A stretch of DNA of 64,000 nt, taken from Dokdonia sp. Dokd-P16 (GTDB lineage: Bacteria > Bacteroidota > Bacteroidia > Flavobacteriales > Flavobacteriaceae). How positions within the stretch are numbered: the first letter of the stretch is position 1; each line of letters begins with the position of its first letter. Shown here one piece after another: positions 9,347 through 18,179 of the stretch. Position numbers and translations under genes: made by a program. Under the pieces are notes generated by a model, which saw only the letters and a program-made list of their open reading frames with translations, made no database searches and had not been told where the DNA came from. The stretch is taken from assembly GCF_003095655.1 (NCBI RefSeq), contig NZ_CP029151.1, positions 1,177,001 through 1,241,000 on the forward strand, given 5' to 3'.

Positions 9347-10213
9347 TTGGATACTAAGGAACTCTTAAAGAAAGTACGCAAGATTGAGATAAAGACACGT
9401 AGACTGTCTGATCATATCTTTGGTGGCGAGTACCACTCAACGTTTAAAGGACGTGGTATGACTTTTTCTGAGGTGAGACAATATCAATTTGGTGATGATG
9501 TGCGTAATATAGATTGGAATGTAACCGCTCGCTATAGCGAGCCTTACATTAAAGTCTTTGAAGAAGAGCGCGAACTCACCATGATGCTCGTGGCAGATGT
9601 TTCTGGGTCAGAATTTTTTGGTACAGATAAGCAATTCAAAAACGAGATTGTTACAGAAGTTGCTGCGACGCTAGCCTTTAGCGCCATGCAGAATAACGAT
9701 AAAATAGGTCTCATCCTTTTTACAGATGAGATAGAATTATTTATACCTCCTAAAAAAGGAAAGTCGCACGTACTCCGAATCATACGCGAACTACTAGAGT
9801 TTAAGCCAAAATCTAAGAAAACAGATCTTTCTCAAGCTATTAAGTACTTGAGTAATGTAATGAAGAAGAAAGCAATTGTTTTTGTGCTTTCAGATTTTAT
9901 AACAGATGGCTATGAGCAAACGATGAAAATCGCTGCAAATAAACATGATATTACAGGCATACGCATTTACGATCAGCGTGAAGAAAGCATTCCAAGTCTA
10001 GGTATTGTACAGATGGAAGATGAAGAAACTGGTGAGCTCATGCTTGTAAATACAAGTTCAAAAAAGGTGCGTAACGATTACACTAATTATTACCGAGAAC
10101 GTGTAGATTATTTTAAAGAAACCTTTAAACGTAGTGGTGCAGGAGTGATAGACGTAAGGACAGATGAGAGCTATGTAAAGAAGTTACTAGGCTATTTTAA
10201 GAGAAGAGGATAA
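9347..10213 (+). CDS. DUF58 (VWA-like) protein of the Bat operon
   Basis: This 288-residue protein has the DUF58 core GDDVRNIDWNVTAR near residue 50 and a VWA-like MLVADVSGS segment (metal-site DxSxS). It probably binds the MoxR ATPase and is soluble. The start is TTG at 9347. The frame upstream is open to a TAA at 9308 without any ATG, and the next Met (in RGMTF, about residue 38) would remove the conserved MDTKELLKKVRKIEI start. A TTG initiator is therefore the best reading. Confidence 0.9.
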   Translation: MDTKELLKKVRKIEIKTRRLSDHIFGGEYHSTFKGRGMTFSEVRQYQFGDDVRNIDWNVTARYSEPYIKVFEEERELTMMLVADVSGSEFFGTDKQFKNEIVTEVAATLAFSAMQNNDKIGLILFTDEIELFIPPKKGKSHVLRIIRELLEFKPKSKKTDLSQAIKYLSNVMKKKAIVFVLSDFITDGYEQTMKIAANKHDITGIRIYDQREESIPSLGIVQMEDEETGELMLVNTSSKKVRNDYTNYYRERVDYFKETFKRSGAGVIDVRTDESYVKKLLGYFKRRG

Positions 10214-10245
10214 GGTTAAAATAAAAAGTTAGATTACAACAATTA

Positions 10246-11910
10246 ATGAATAACAACTTAACATACATAACAACTCCTAAGAATGCGATTCTTCGTGCGT
10301 TATCGTTATTCTTATTGCTATTTATTTCTTCACTTCAAGTTCAGGCGCAAGATGATGTGCGTGCAACCATAGATTCTACAAGTATTCTCATAGGTCAGCA
10401 AATCAATTATACGATTGAGGCGCTAGCAAATGATGGTGAAGCTGTTATTTTTCCAGAAGGGCAGACGTTTAGTCCGCTGGAGGTTATTGAGAGTTATGCG
10501 ATTGATACAGCAAGTTCTACATCTGCTAGAATGAAGCTTATAAAAAAATATGGCTTGACACAGTTTGACAGTGGTCGCTATGTAATCCCAAAACAAAAAG
10601 TTATCATAGGTACAAGAACGGTCGAGACAGATACCTTTCTTATAGAAGTAAATAATGTAATTCTTGACACCGTAAATCAGGGGTTATATGACATTAAACC
10701 TATTATAGACCTACCCAGAGATTATAGCAACTGGTGGAAGTATCTATTATGGATTATCCCAGTAGTGGTAGCGATTTCATTGTTTTTATGGTGGTTATTA
10801 CGTCGCAACAAGAAACAAAAAGAAGCAGAGCAATACATCCCTCCTTTTGAACAGGCAATGGCTACGCTTACAGCATTAGATAGTAAAAACCTCATAGCCG
10901 AAGCAAAATACAAAGAATACTACTCTGTACTCACAGATGCGATACGCCGCTATTATGAGGAAAAGGTGTATGATCGCTCTATGGAAAGCACCACAGACGA
11001 GCTTATTGCACGTCTTGAGATGGAACGTGCTAGTGGTCATATAGATTTTAGCAAGCATACTATCGCTAGTATAAAAGATATTTTTAAACGTGCAGACCTT
11101 GTAAAATTTGCGCGTGTGAATCCGCCAGAAGGAAAGGCACAAGCAGATAGACTTGCTGTAGAAGATATTGTAAAACAAACAAGAGAAGCATTACCACCTC
11201 CTACTGTTGAGGAATTAATGATGCAGGAGGATTATAGAGAGGCGCTTTCGCGAAAGCGTAAAAGGAAACTTTGGCTTTCTGGAATAGGCGGTATCCTCGC
11301 AATTTTATTACTCGCTACAGGTATAGGAATCGCTATTAAAGGATATAGTGAAGTGAAGGATTTTGTTTTTGGAAACATGACAAGAGAGCTCGCCGAAGGT
11401 AACTGGATCACGAGTGAATACGGCATCCCTTCTATGGTTGTAAGTACTCCAAAGGTTCTTACACGTCAAGAAGTTCCATTACCACCAGAGGCTCAAGGAA
11501 AGATTGAAGCAACGGCATTTGGATGGCAAACGTTTCCTGCAAATGTGACTATTGGTGTGTACCAATTCAAGTTCCCAAAAGGAGCCGATGTAAAAGTGGA
11601 ACAATTGATATCTAGCCAACTTGCTATGTTTGAAGCAAACGGATTCTCTGCAGATATTCTTAAGAGTGAGAAGTTTGCTACACCAAATGGTGCAGAAGGA
11701 ATAAAAACTTTTGGTAGCGGCTCGCAGGTTATTGATCAAGAAAAAGGAACAGTAGATGCTGGAGAGTATGCATTCATAACGTTTCAAGCAGAAAATGTGA
11801 TTCAGCAACTATTTATTAGTTGGCACGATGAAGACCCTTACGGAAAAGAAATCGCAGAGCGCGTGATGCAAAGTATCGAACTCCAGGCTAAAGAAAAAGA
11901 AGAGAACTAA
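10246..11910 (+). CDS. Bat-operon membrane protein, DUF4381/BatD-like, with extra C-terminal domain
   Basis: This 554-residue protein begins with a signal segment (to about residue 34), then a periplasmic beta-rich domain, a TM helix (163-185) and a cytoplasmic helical region (about 195-330) like DUF4381. A basic RKRKRK run precedes a second TM (about 342-362), and a C-terminal extracytoplasmic domain of about 190 residues follows. Flavobacterial Bat operons carry a protein of this kind between DUF58 and BatA. I cannot name the C-terminal domain. A palindrome copy (11243-11258) encodes LSRK exactly at the junction before the second TM. The stop overlaps the batA ATG (TAATG). Confidence 0.75.
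   Translation: MNNNLTYITTPKNAILRALSLFLLLFISSLQVQAQDDVRATIDSTSILIGQQINYTIEALANDGEAVIFPEGQTFSPLEVIESYAIDTASSTSARMKLIKKYGLTQFDSGRYVIPKQKVIIGTRTVETDTFLIEVNNVILDTVNQGLYDIKPIIDLPRDYSNWWKYLLWIIPVVVAISLFLWWLLRRNKKQKEAEQYIPPFEQAMATLTALDSKNLIAEAKYKEYYSVLTDAIRRYYEEKVYDRSMESTTDELIARLEMERASGHIDFSKHTIASIKDIFKRADLVKFARVNPPEGKAQADRLAVEDIVKQTREALPPPTVEELMMQEDYREALSRKRKRKLWLSGIGGILAILLLATGIGIAIKGYSEVKDFVFGNMTRELAEGNWITSEYGIPSMVVSTPKVLTRQEVPLPPEAQGKIEATAFGWQTFPANVTIGVYQFKFPKGADVKVEQLISSQLAMFEANGFSADILKSEKFATPNGAEGIKTFGSGSQVIDQEKGTVDAGEYAFITFQAENVIQQLFISWHDEDPYGKEIAERVMQSIELQAKEKEEN
11243..11258. repeat. Dispersed palindrome copy, perfect 16-mer, coding (LSRK)
   Basis: Inside the Bat-operon DUF4381-like gene, residues 333-336, directly before a basic run and TM helix. 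Confidence 0.97.
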
Positions 11911-12914
11911 TGCTAAGCAATTTTGAATTTACTAATCCTGAGTTTTTCTGGCTATTTCTAGCACTGCCAGTTGCCATTGCTTGGTATATATGGAAACGCA
12001 AGAAGCAAACTCCAGCAGTAAAGCTTTCAAGCATTAAAGGTTTTAAAACTGGAAGCAGCTTACTGCCTAAGCTAAGACCATTATTATTCATATTACGCCT
12101 TGCTGCATTAAGCTTAATAATCGTTGCATTAGCGAGACCTCGTAATGTGGAGGTATCTACAAAGACAAAAACTACAAAGGGTATTGATATTGTAATTGCG
12201 ATAGACGTATCTGCAAGTATGCTAGCAAAAGATTTACGCCCTAATAGACTAGAAGCGCTTAAAAAAGTAGCGGCTAGTTTTATAAATGGACGTCCTAATG
12301 ATCGTATAGGTCTTATAGAATATGCAGGGGAAAGTTTTACAAAAACACCGATTACCAGCGATAAGAGTATTGTACTAAGTGCGCTAAAAAGCATTCAATA
12401 TAACAATATTATAGAAGGAGGAACTGCCATAGGTATGGGACTTGCTACGGGTGTAAACCGTCTTAAAGACAGCAAGGCACTAAGCAAGGTGATTATTTTA
12501 ATGACAGACGGTGAGAATAACGCAGGACAAATAGATCCTCGTATCGCTGCAGAGCTTGCTCAAGAGTTTGGCATTAAAGTATACACCATTGGGATGGGAA
12601 CAAACGGGATGGCGTTATCGCCGTACGCTCGGAATGCAAATGGAACTTTTGTGTATGAAAACATCCAAGTAACCATTGATGAGGAGCTACTAGAAGAAAT
12701 TGCAGCCACCACGGGTGGGCAATATTTTAGAGCAACTAATAATGAGAAACTACAAGAAATCTATGATGAGATAGATAAGCTTGAACGTACAGATGTAGAG
12801 GAGTTTAAATACACAAACTACGAAGAAAAATATCGCCCGCTTGTGTTACTCGCTGGGTTACTATTACTCATAGAATTACTGTTGAAGTATACAGTATTCA
12901 AGAGTTTTGTTTAA
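11910..12914 (+). CDS. batA: BatA, VWA-domain membrane protein
   Basis: This 334-residue protein has N-terminal TM helices (about 11-28 and 59-75) and a von Willebrand A domain with the MIDAS motif DVSAS (99-103), then a C-terminal TM helix (about 308-330). The domain faces the periplasm by analogy with Bacteroides BatA, a component of the aerotolerance system. It starts on the stop of the preceding gene (TAATG at 11908-11912) and is followed 28 bp later by batB. Confidence 0.93.
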   Translation: MLSNFEFTNPEFFWLFLALPVAIAWYIWKRKKQTPAVKLSSIKGFKTGSSLLPKLRPLLFILRLAALSLIIVALARPRNVEVSTKTKTTKGIDIVIAIDVSASMLAKDLRPNRLEALKKVAASFINGRPNDRIGLIEYAGESFTKTPITSDKSIVLSALKSIQYNNIIEGGTAIGMGLATGVNRLKDSKALSKVIILMTDGENNAGQIDPRIAAELAQEFGIKVYTIGMGTNGMALSPYARNANGTFVYENIQVTIDEELLEEIAATTGGQYFRATNNEKLQEIYDEIDKLERTDVEEFKYTNYEEKYRPLVLLAGLLLLIELLLKYTVFKSFV

Positions 12915-12942
12915 AAATAAATAGCGCTTCAAGAAAGCAACT

Positions 12943-13977
12943 ATGTATCTATTAGAAGAAAAAATATGGTTTTGGTTACTGCTCGCTATTCCAGCGGTAA
13001 TACTCTTGTACCTTGGTGTAATAATCTGGCAACGCAGTGCACAGATGAAATTTGCCAATGCTAAGTTACTTAAGAAACTAAGTCCCAACAGATCTTACTT
13101 TAAGACTGGTCTCAAAGTATTAGTAGTATGTTTTGCCATATTATTTCTAGTTGTAGGGCTTGTAAATCCTAAAATAGGGACTAAACTAGAAACGGTAAAA
13201 AGAGAAGGTGTAGATGTAGTGTTTGCCATAGATGTATCAAAATCTATGCTTGCAGAGGATATCGCTCCTAATCGAATAGAAAAATCAAAACAGCTCGTAA
13301 CTCAGATTATTAATAATCTAGGCAGTGACCGCATAGGCATCATCGCATATGCTGGTAGTGCTTATCCGCAGCTTCCTATAACTACAGATTATAGTAGTGC
13401 AAAGCTCTTCTTGAGCCAGATGAACACAGATATGTTATCTAGTCAAGGAACAGCAATAGGGGAAGCAATCGAACTTGCCAAAACCTACTATAACGACGAA
13501 GAACAAACAAATAGAGTATTGTTCATTATTTCTGACGGAGAAGACCACGTAGGGGAATCTTCTAATATAGCAGAGCAAGCAAATGATGAAGGCATCCGTA
13601 TTTTTACTATTGGGGTAGGGAAAACAGAAGGTGGACCTATTCCTCTTAAACGTAATGGTATCGTACAGTCTTACAAGAAAGATCAAAATGGTGAGACCGT
13701 AATTACGCGTCTGGATGATACTACATTAAAAGCGATAGCCGATGGTGCAAATGGAGAATACATTGACGGAAGCAACACTGCCACGGTAGTAGAAACGGTA
13801 CAGAATTTGCTTAACGGAATGGATAAGAAAGAGTTTGAAGCAAAGCAATTTGCAGATTTTGAAGATCAGTTTCAATGGTTTTTGGGAGCTGGATTATTAC
13901 TATTGTTTTTAGACATCTTTTTACTAGACCGTAAGACTAGTTGGCTTAAAAAACTAAACCTATTCAACGATAATTAA
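12943..13977 (+). CDS. batB: BatB, VWA-domain membrane protein
   Basis: This 344-residue paralogue of BatA has TM helices near 10-28 and 57-74, a VWA domain with MIDAS DVSKS (97-101), and a C-terminal TM helix. Known work places BatA and BatB in a complex linked to oxidative and envelope stress; a role here is inferred from synteny. The cluster MoxR, DUF58, BatA, BatB matches the standard ATPase-VWA partnership. Confidence 0.93.
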   Translation: MYLLEEKIWFWLLLAIPAVILLYLGVIIWQRSAQMKFANAKLLKKLSPNRSYFKTGLKVLVVCFAILFLVVGLVNPKIGTKLETVKREGVDVVFAIDVSKSMLAEDIAPNRIEKSKQLVTQIINNLGSDRIGIIAYAGSAYPQLPITTDYSSAKLFLSQMNTDMLSSQGTAIGEAIELAKTYYNDEEQTNRVLFIISDGEDHVGESSNIAEQANDEGIRIFTIGVGKTEGGPIPLKRNGIVQSYKKDQNGETVITRLDDTTLKAIADGANGEYIDGSNTATVVETVQNLLNGMDKKEFEAKQFADFEDQFQWFLGAGLLLLFLDIFLLDRKTSWLKKLNLFNDN

Positions 13978-14030
13978 ACATCCTCACCAAACCACTCCCT
14001 CACCAGAGTGAAGTAATAGTGAAATGTACA

Positions 14031-14969
14031 ATGAAACAGTTTATAACTAACATATCACATATAACGATGGCTCCCTTACAAGGTGCTAAGGACATACTAT
14101 TCATAGTTGCCTTGCTCCTTTCATTTACCATCACAGCACAAGATAAAAAAGCGACACCTCCAGAAAATCCTTATGCAGATCAAGCTCGAGAGCTCATTGT
14201 AGAAGGGACAGAAGCTATGGTTAATCAAGAAGGTGGTGTTGTTGATTTTAACGCTTTCGCGAAAGCGGAATCAAATTTAAGGGCAGCAATCTCATTGACA
14301 CCAGAGAGTGTTCCTGCAAAGTATAATGCGGGTAACAATTACTACAAGAACAAAAGATGGGAAGAAAGTACAGATGCGCTGGTTAAAGCCACTGCAGTTG
14401 CTCAAACTAAGAAAGAGAAACATAAAGCGTTTCACAATCTTGGGAATGCTTTATTCCAACAAGAGCAATGGGATGGCGCAGTAGAAGCTTATAAAAATGC
14501 CTTGCGTGCAGATCCTACAGACGAAGAAACTCGCTATAACCTACAACTAGCAAAAAAAGAGAAAGAAAACGATGGTGGTGGCGGTAGTGATAACGACGAT
14601 AAAGAAGATCAAAACGAAGATAAAAAAGAAGACGAAAAGAAAAAAAACGAAGAAGGCGACGGAGATAAGAAAGAAGGAGAAGATGGTGACAAAGATGAAA
14701 CCGATGATAAAGGAGAGGAAAAAGAGGATGATGGAGAAAAGAAGGAAGATGATAATGGAAAGCCTGAAGACAAGGATAAAAAGCAAGATGGTGGCGAGGG
14801 TGAAGAAGATAAAAAGCAACCTCCACCACAGCCTAGACAAGGACAGTTATCTCCTCAACAAGTGCAAAGCTTATTAAAAGCTATGCAAGATCAAGAGAAG
14901 AAAACGCAAGAAAAGATGAACGCACAGAAAGTGAAAGGTGCAAAAGTCAAAACAGAGAAAGACTGGTAA
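14031..14969 (+). CDS. batC: BatC, TPR protein with long charged tail
   Basis: The preferred start is the ATG at 14031, because the frame also allows a GTG at 14019 but MKQFITNIS leads directly into a signal segment ending near TAQD. TPR repeats (KYNAGNNYYKN, HNLGNALFQQ) occupy about residues 75-175. A region of more than 100 residues made almost only of D, E, K, G and N follows, then PPPQPRQGQLSPQQ and a final helix. A palindrome copy (14252-14267) encodes AFAKA at residues 75-79, at the start of the first TPR helix. The stop overlaps the batD ATG (TAATG). Confidence 0.9.
   Translation: MKQFITNISHITMAPLQGAKDILFIVALLLSFTITAQDKKATPPENPYADQARELIVEGTEAMVNQEGGVVDFNAFAKAESNLRAAISLTPESVPAKYNAGNNYYKNKRWEESTDALVKATAVAQTKKEKHKAFHNLGNALFQQEQWDGAVEAYKNALRADPTDEETRYNLQLAKKEKENDGGGGSDNDDKEDQNEDKKEDEKKKNEEGDGDKKEGEDGDKDETDDKGEEKEDDGEKKEDDNGKPEDKDKKQDGGEGEEDKKQPPPQPRQGQLSPQQVQSLLKAMQDQEKKTQEKMNAQKVKGAKVKTEKDW
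14252..14267. repeat. Dispersed palindrome copy, perfect 16-mer, coding (AFAKA)
   Basis: Inside batC, read as NAFAKAES at the start of the TPR region. Confidence 0.97.
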
Positions 14970-16732
14970 TGAAGATGAAATTAAACATACTAATTCTATT
15001 CTTACTCGCAACAATAACAACCGTTGCACAAGATGTACAGTTTAATGCAAAACTGAGTAAAAACAGACTAGGTGTAAATGAACGTTTACGTGTAGATTTT
15101 ACCATGAATCAAGATGGTGACAACTTTAAGTCGCCAGATTTTGATGGCTTTACTGTGGTGGGTGGTCCTAGTCAAACTACGAGCAGACAGTGGATTAATG
15201 GAAAAGGTAGTTTTTCGAAAACATTTTCTTATTTCTTAACCCCTACAAGACAGGGAAACTTAGAAATAGGGCAGGCCGAAATAACAGTGGGTGGCCAGGT
15301 GTATAAATCACCAGCAATGCCTGTAGTAGTTACTGGCGCTGTAGAAATACCTAAAGACCCAAACGACCCAACTTACCTAGCTAAAGAAAATGTACATCTT
15401 GTGGCCGAGGTTTCAAAAACAAGTCCTTACCTCAATGAAGCTTTTACAGTAGTATATAAACTTTACGTATCTGAAACTACCTCTGTAAATAATTGGCGCG
15501 AGATTGAGTCACCAAAATTTGCAGATTTCTGGAATCAAAGTGCAGATGAAAAGCAGTTTAAAATATATGATGGCACCTATCAAGGGAAACCATATAGATA
15601 CGTCATTTTAAGACGCACGGTACTTTACCCTCAAAAGACGGGTAAATTAGAGATAGAACCTCTTAGCCTAAGTGTAGCTGTGAGCGTACCTACTAATCGT
15701 AGAGATATTTTTGGCAGGCCACTCAGTAAAAGTGCAAATATTACCGTAAGCGCTGCCAAAAGAACAGTAAACGTAAAGCCGCTCCCAGAAGCTGGCAAGC
15801 CTGAGTATTTCTCTGGAGCGGTAGGAGAATTTGAATTTGCCGTAACTACAGATAAAGACTCCCTCGATGCTGGTGAAGCATTCCAGATGAGTGTTGAGGT
15901 AAAAGGAAAAGGAAATTTAAAACTTTTTGAACTTCCTGAACCTACACTTCCTAGTTCGCTAGAAGTATATGAGCCAGAAAATGGTGACCAGATACGCACT
16001 AACCTTGCAGGTATGAGCGGTATGAAAAAGAACTCTTACACGGTAGTTCCTCAATATAAGGGAACCTACCCTATACCGCCGCTCTCTTTTTCTTATTTCA
16101 ACCCTAAGACAAAAACCTATGAGCGTCTTAAATCTGATGATATAGTCGTTACTGTAAACAATGGACCTTTAGAAAATCCAGTGACTACAGATAGTAAAGC
16201 TCCAAGTGGTGAAGAAGTGGCTGTTGCTCAAAATCAGTTTCAATATATCAAGACCAAAGCAAATTTAACTCCTGTCTTAAAAGAACAGTTTTTTAAAAGT
16301 AATACGTTCTGGGCCTTAGTGATTGTTCCTTTTCTTTTGATTCCCCTTGCGATGATTATTCGTAAAAAGCGAGATGCTTATGCAAGTGATGTCACAGGTA
16401 ATAGAATTAGAAAAGCAGATAAGCTCGCTCGTAAATTTCTAAGTACTGCAAAGAAAAATCTAGGCAACCAGAAGGAATTTTATATCGCAATGGAGCGAGC
16501 ACTTCATAACTATCTTAAAGCAAAGCTTAATATTACCACTAGTGAGATGTCTAAAGATCGTATCACAAGACTCCTAGAAGAAAGAAATGTAGACACTGCT
16601 ACTAATATTGAGTTTATAAGCTTATTAGAAAGCTGTGAATTTGCAAGATACACTCCTACAGGAGATGTAGCGATGCAGCAAGATTATGACAAGGCTGTAC
16701 GAGTAATAAGCACTTTAGATAAACAACTGTAA
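14969..16732 (+). CDS. batD: BatD, oxygen-tolerance protein
   Basis: This 587-residue protein has a signal peptide (MKMKLNILILFLLATITTVAQD), several immunoglobulin-like periplasmic domains typical of BatD, a TM helix near 445-465 (TFWALVIVPFLLIPLAMII), and a cytoplasmic helical tail with YIAMERALHNYLKAKL. BatD is a core member of the Bat complex. It begins on the stop of batC and ends 1 bp before batE, so batC-batD-batE are tightly coupled. Confidence 0.92.
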   Translation: MKMKLNILILFLLATITTVAQDVQFNAKLSKNRLGVNERLRVDFTMNQDGDNFKSPDFDGFTVVGGPSQTTSRQWINGKGSFSKTFSYFLTPTRQGNLEIGQAEITVGGQVYKSPAMPVVVTGAVEIPKDPNDPTYLAKENVHLVAEVSKTSPYLNEAFTVVYKLYVSETTSVNNWREIESPKFADFWNQSADEKQFKIYDGTYQGKPYRYVILRRTVLYPQKTGKLEIEPLSLSVAVSVPTNRRDIFGRPLSKSANITVSAAKRTVNVKPLPEAGKPEYFSGAVGEFEFAVTTDKDSLDAGEAFQMSVEVKGKGNLKLFELPEPTLPSSLEVYEPENGDQIRTNLAGMSGMKKNSYTVVPQYKGTYPIPPLSFSYFNPKTKTYERLKSDDIVVTVNNGPLENPVTTDSKAPSGEEVAVAQNQFQYIKTKANLTPVLKEQFFKSNTFWALVIVPFLLIPLAMIIRKKRDAYASDVTGNRIRKADKLARKFLSTAKKNLGNQKEFYIAMERALHNYLKAKLNITTSEMSKDRITRLLEERNVDTATNIEFISLLESCEFARYTPTGDVAMQQDYDKAVRVISTLDKQL

Positions 16733-16733
16733 C

Positions 16734-17498
16734 ATGAGAAACTTAATCAATTATCTCGTAGTGACCGTTTTTATGCTAGCGGCCATTTTTACCACTGCAC
16801 AAACACCAGAACAACTTTTTGAGCAAGGCAATAGCCATTATGCAAATGGTCAGTTTCAAGAAGCTATTGATGCTTACAAAAAGGTACTAGATACTAATCA
16901 AGAAAGCGCTGCTATCTATTATAATCTAGCAAACGCACATTTTAAACTCAACAATGTTGCTCCAAGCATCTATTATTATGAGAAAGCAAAACAACTAGCT
17001 CCTGCAGATCAAGAGATAAAAAACAATGCCTTTTTTGCTGAGAAGATGACCATAGATGCCATCACACCATTACCAGAAAATACATTTAAAAAGTGGTACA
17101 ATAGTGTACTTACCTTACTCACTACAGACGGATGGGCGTATGCAACGATACTATTTGTTGTGTTGTGTACACTGCTATTTTTAGGATATTACTTTACCGC
17201 TAGTTCTACTAAGAAACGTGCATTGTTTGTGTCGTCATTAGTTAGTCTCGTGCTTGCTATATGTTCATTGTTATTTGCTTATTCAGCTTTCGCGAAAATA
17301 TCCAAGGATAACCCAGCAATCGTGTTTGCAAAAGAATCTCAAGTAAAAGGAGAGCCTACTTTAGCTAGTCGAGAAGCATTTTTATTACATGAAGGTGCAA
17401 AAGTAATGGTGCTAGAAGCTGTAGATAATTGGAAAAAGATACTTCTTGCAGATGGAAGAACAGGCTGGATTCCCACGACAGATATAAGAGAGTTGTAA
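16734..17498 (+). CDS. batE: BatE, TPR and SH3-like membrane protein
   Basis: This 254-residue protein has a signal peptide, TPR repeats (EQLFEQGNSHYANG, AAIYYNLANAHFK), two TM helices near 135-155 and 162-182, and a C-terminal SH3-like domain (residues about 195-254) ending GRTGWIPTTDIREL. It is the last gene of the Bat operon. A short inverted repeat spans its stop codon (17489-17496 with 17501-17508), but the following T-tract is too weak to call a terminator. A partial palindrome copy at 17285-17297 encodes SAFAK between the second TM and the SH3 domain. Confidence 0.9.
   Translation: MRNLINYLVVTVFMLAAIFTTAQTPEQLFEQGNSHYANGQFQEAIDAYKKVLDTNQESAAIYYNLANAHFKLNNVAPSIYYYEKAKQLAPADQEIKNNAFFAEKMTIDAITPLPENTFKKWYNSVLTLLTTDGWAYATILFVVLCTLLFLGYYFTASSTKKRALFVSSLVSLVLAICSLLFAYSAFAKISKDNPAIVFAKESQVKGEPTLASREAFLLHEGAKVMVLEAVDNWKKILLADGRTGWIPTTDIREL
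17285..17298. repeat. Partial dispersed palindrome, coding (SAFAK)
   Basis: AGCTTTCGCGAAAA inside batE; the left half is kept and the right half decays after GAAA. Confidence 0.8.
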
Positions 17499-17728
17499 AG
17501 ACAACTCTTCTTGCCTTAACTCCATAACAGGAGCAATTAATGTATCTACTCCCGACAAAAAGAGTAACACTAGCGATACTACAACTACATTTTGCACAAG
17601 GCTATTAGAGATAATAGATCTAATTGTTATGTAATTAACTCAAGTAACGCATATTCGAAACCATATTTATAAAAGCTAGTCAGAATCACAAAACCATTCT
17701 ATGATTTCTGAGAGGTATTAAATTTATT

Positions 17729-17736
17729 TATCTTTA
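17729..17736 (+). promoter_or_regulatory. Putative -7 element TATCTTTA
   Basis: This octamer lies 20 bp before the ATG of the small membrane protein at 17756 and matches the TATCTTTA found before four other genes. The predicted transcript would start near 17743. No clear -33 box is seen. Confidence 0.3.
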
Positions 17737-17755
17737 TCATTAATTAAATTAAACA

Positions 17756-18055
17756 ATGCTCAAGGCTTTCACTTTGTATTCACTAGCGCTTATGCTGTCC
17801 TTCTCTATACTAGGTCCAGCATTCCTTGCGTTACTTGAAAATGAAGCAGATATTGAGGTTGTACAAGATATTGAGGAGGAGAAAAACGAGACAAAAAAAG
17901 AACTTGAAGAGTATGAGAAATTCTTTAACGACCTTGTTTTTTACTCAATTGAAGTAGATGAAACTACTGAGCTATCTAGCTATTACTACTTTATGAGTAC
18001 TTATGATTATACTCAGGATATTAATATTCCACCTCCAGACTATAGATTATCTTAA
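17756..18055 (+). CDS. Small membrane-anchored acidic protein of unknown function
   Basis: This 99-residue protein starts with a hydrophobic segment (LYSLALMLSFSILGPAFLALL), followed by a highly acidic helical stretch (EADIEVVQDIEEEKNETKKE) and a Tyr-rich C terminus (SSYYYFMSTYDYTQD). It could be anchored in, or exported across, the inner membrane. I do not recognise a family. It sits 124 bp before the first SulP gene on the same strand, which raises a role near that transporter, but this is only position. Confidence 0.6.
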   Translation: MLKAFTLYSLALMLSFSILGPAFLALLENEADIEVVQDIEEEKNETKKELEEYEKFFNDLVFYSIEVDETTELSSYYYFMSTYDYTQDINIPPPDYRLS

Positions 18056-18078
18056 CCCTGACTCTTAATCAGGTATAT

Positions 18079-18151
18079 GTAGAGGCGTAATCTTACGTTT
18101 CGTTTTCGCGTAAGCAAATCCACAATTATTATTTAAAAACTGCACCTCTAC
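18079..18151 (+). promoter_or_regulatory. Possible structured leader before the first SulP gene
   Basis: GTAGAGG (18079-18085) can pair with CCTCTAC (18145-18151), enclosing a second hairpin of CTTACG (18092-18097) and CGTAAG (18109-18114). The nested arms end 28 bp before the SulP ATG at 18180. The inner loop contains a degenerate relative of the dispersed palindrome. It does not match a riboswitch class I know. Confidence 0.3.
18101..18116. repeat. Degenerate dispersed palindrome
   Basis: CGTTTTCGCGTAAGCA, intergenic, matches the 16-mer consensus at 13 of 16 positions. It shares the C-to-T change at position 3 and the altered base at position 11 with the copies at 32802 and 52020. Confidence 0.5.
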
Positions 18152-18179
18152 TTTAATAGAAGTGTTCAAATCACGAATT

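Noticed and set aside
14515-14840. Antisense frames rich in Phe, Leu, His and Ile
   Set aside because: They are the reverse strand of the D/E/K run of batC, with no start context or codon signal of their own.
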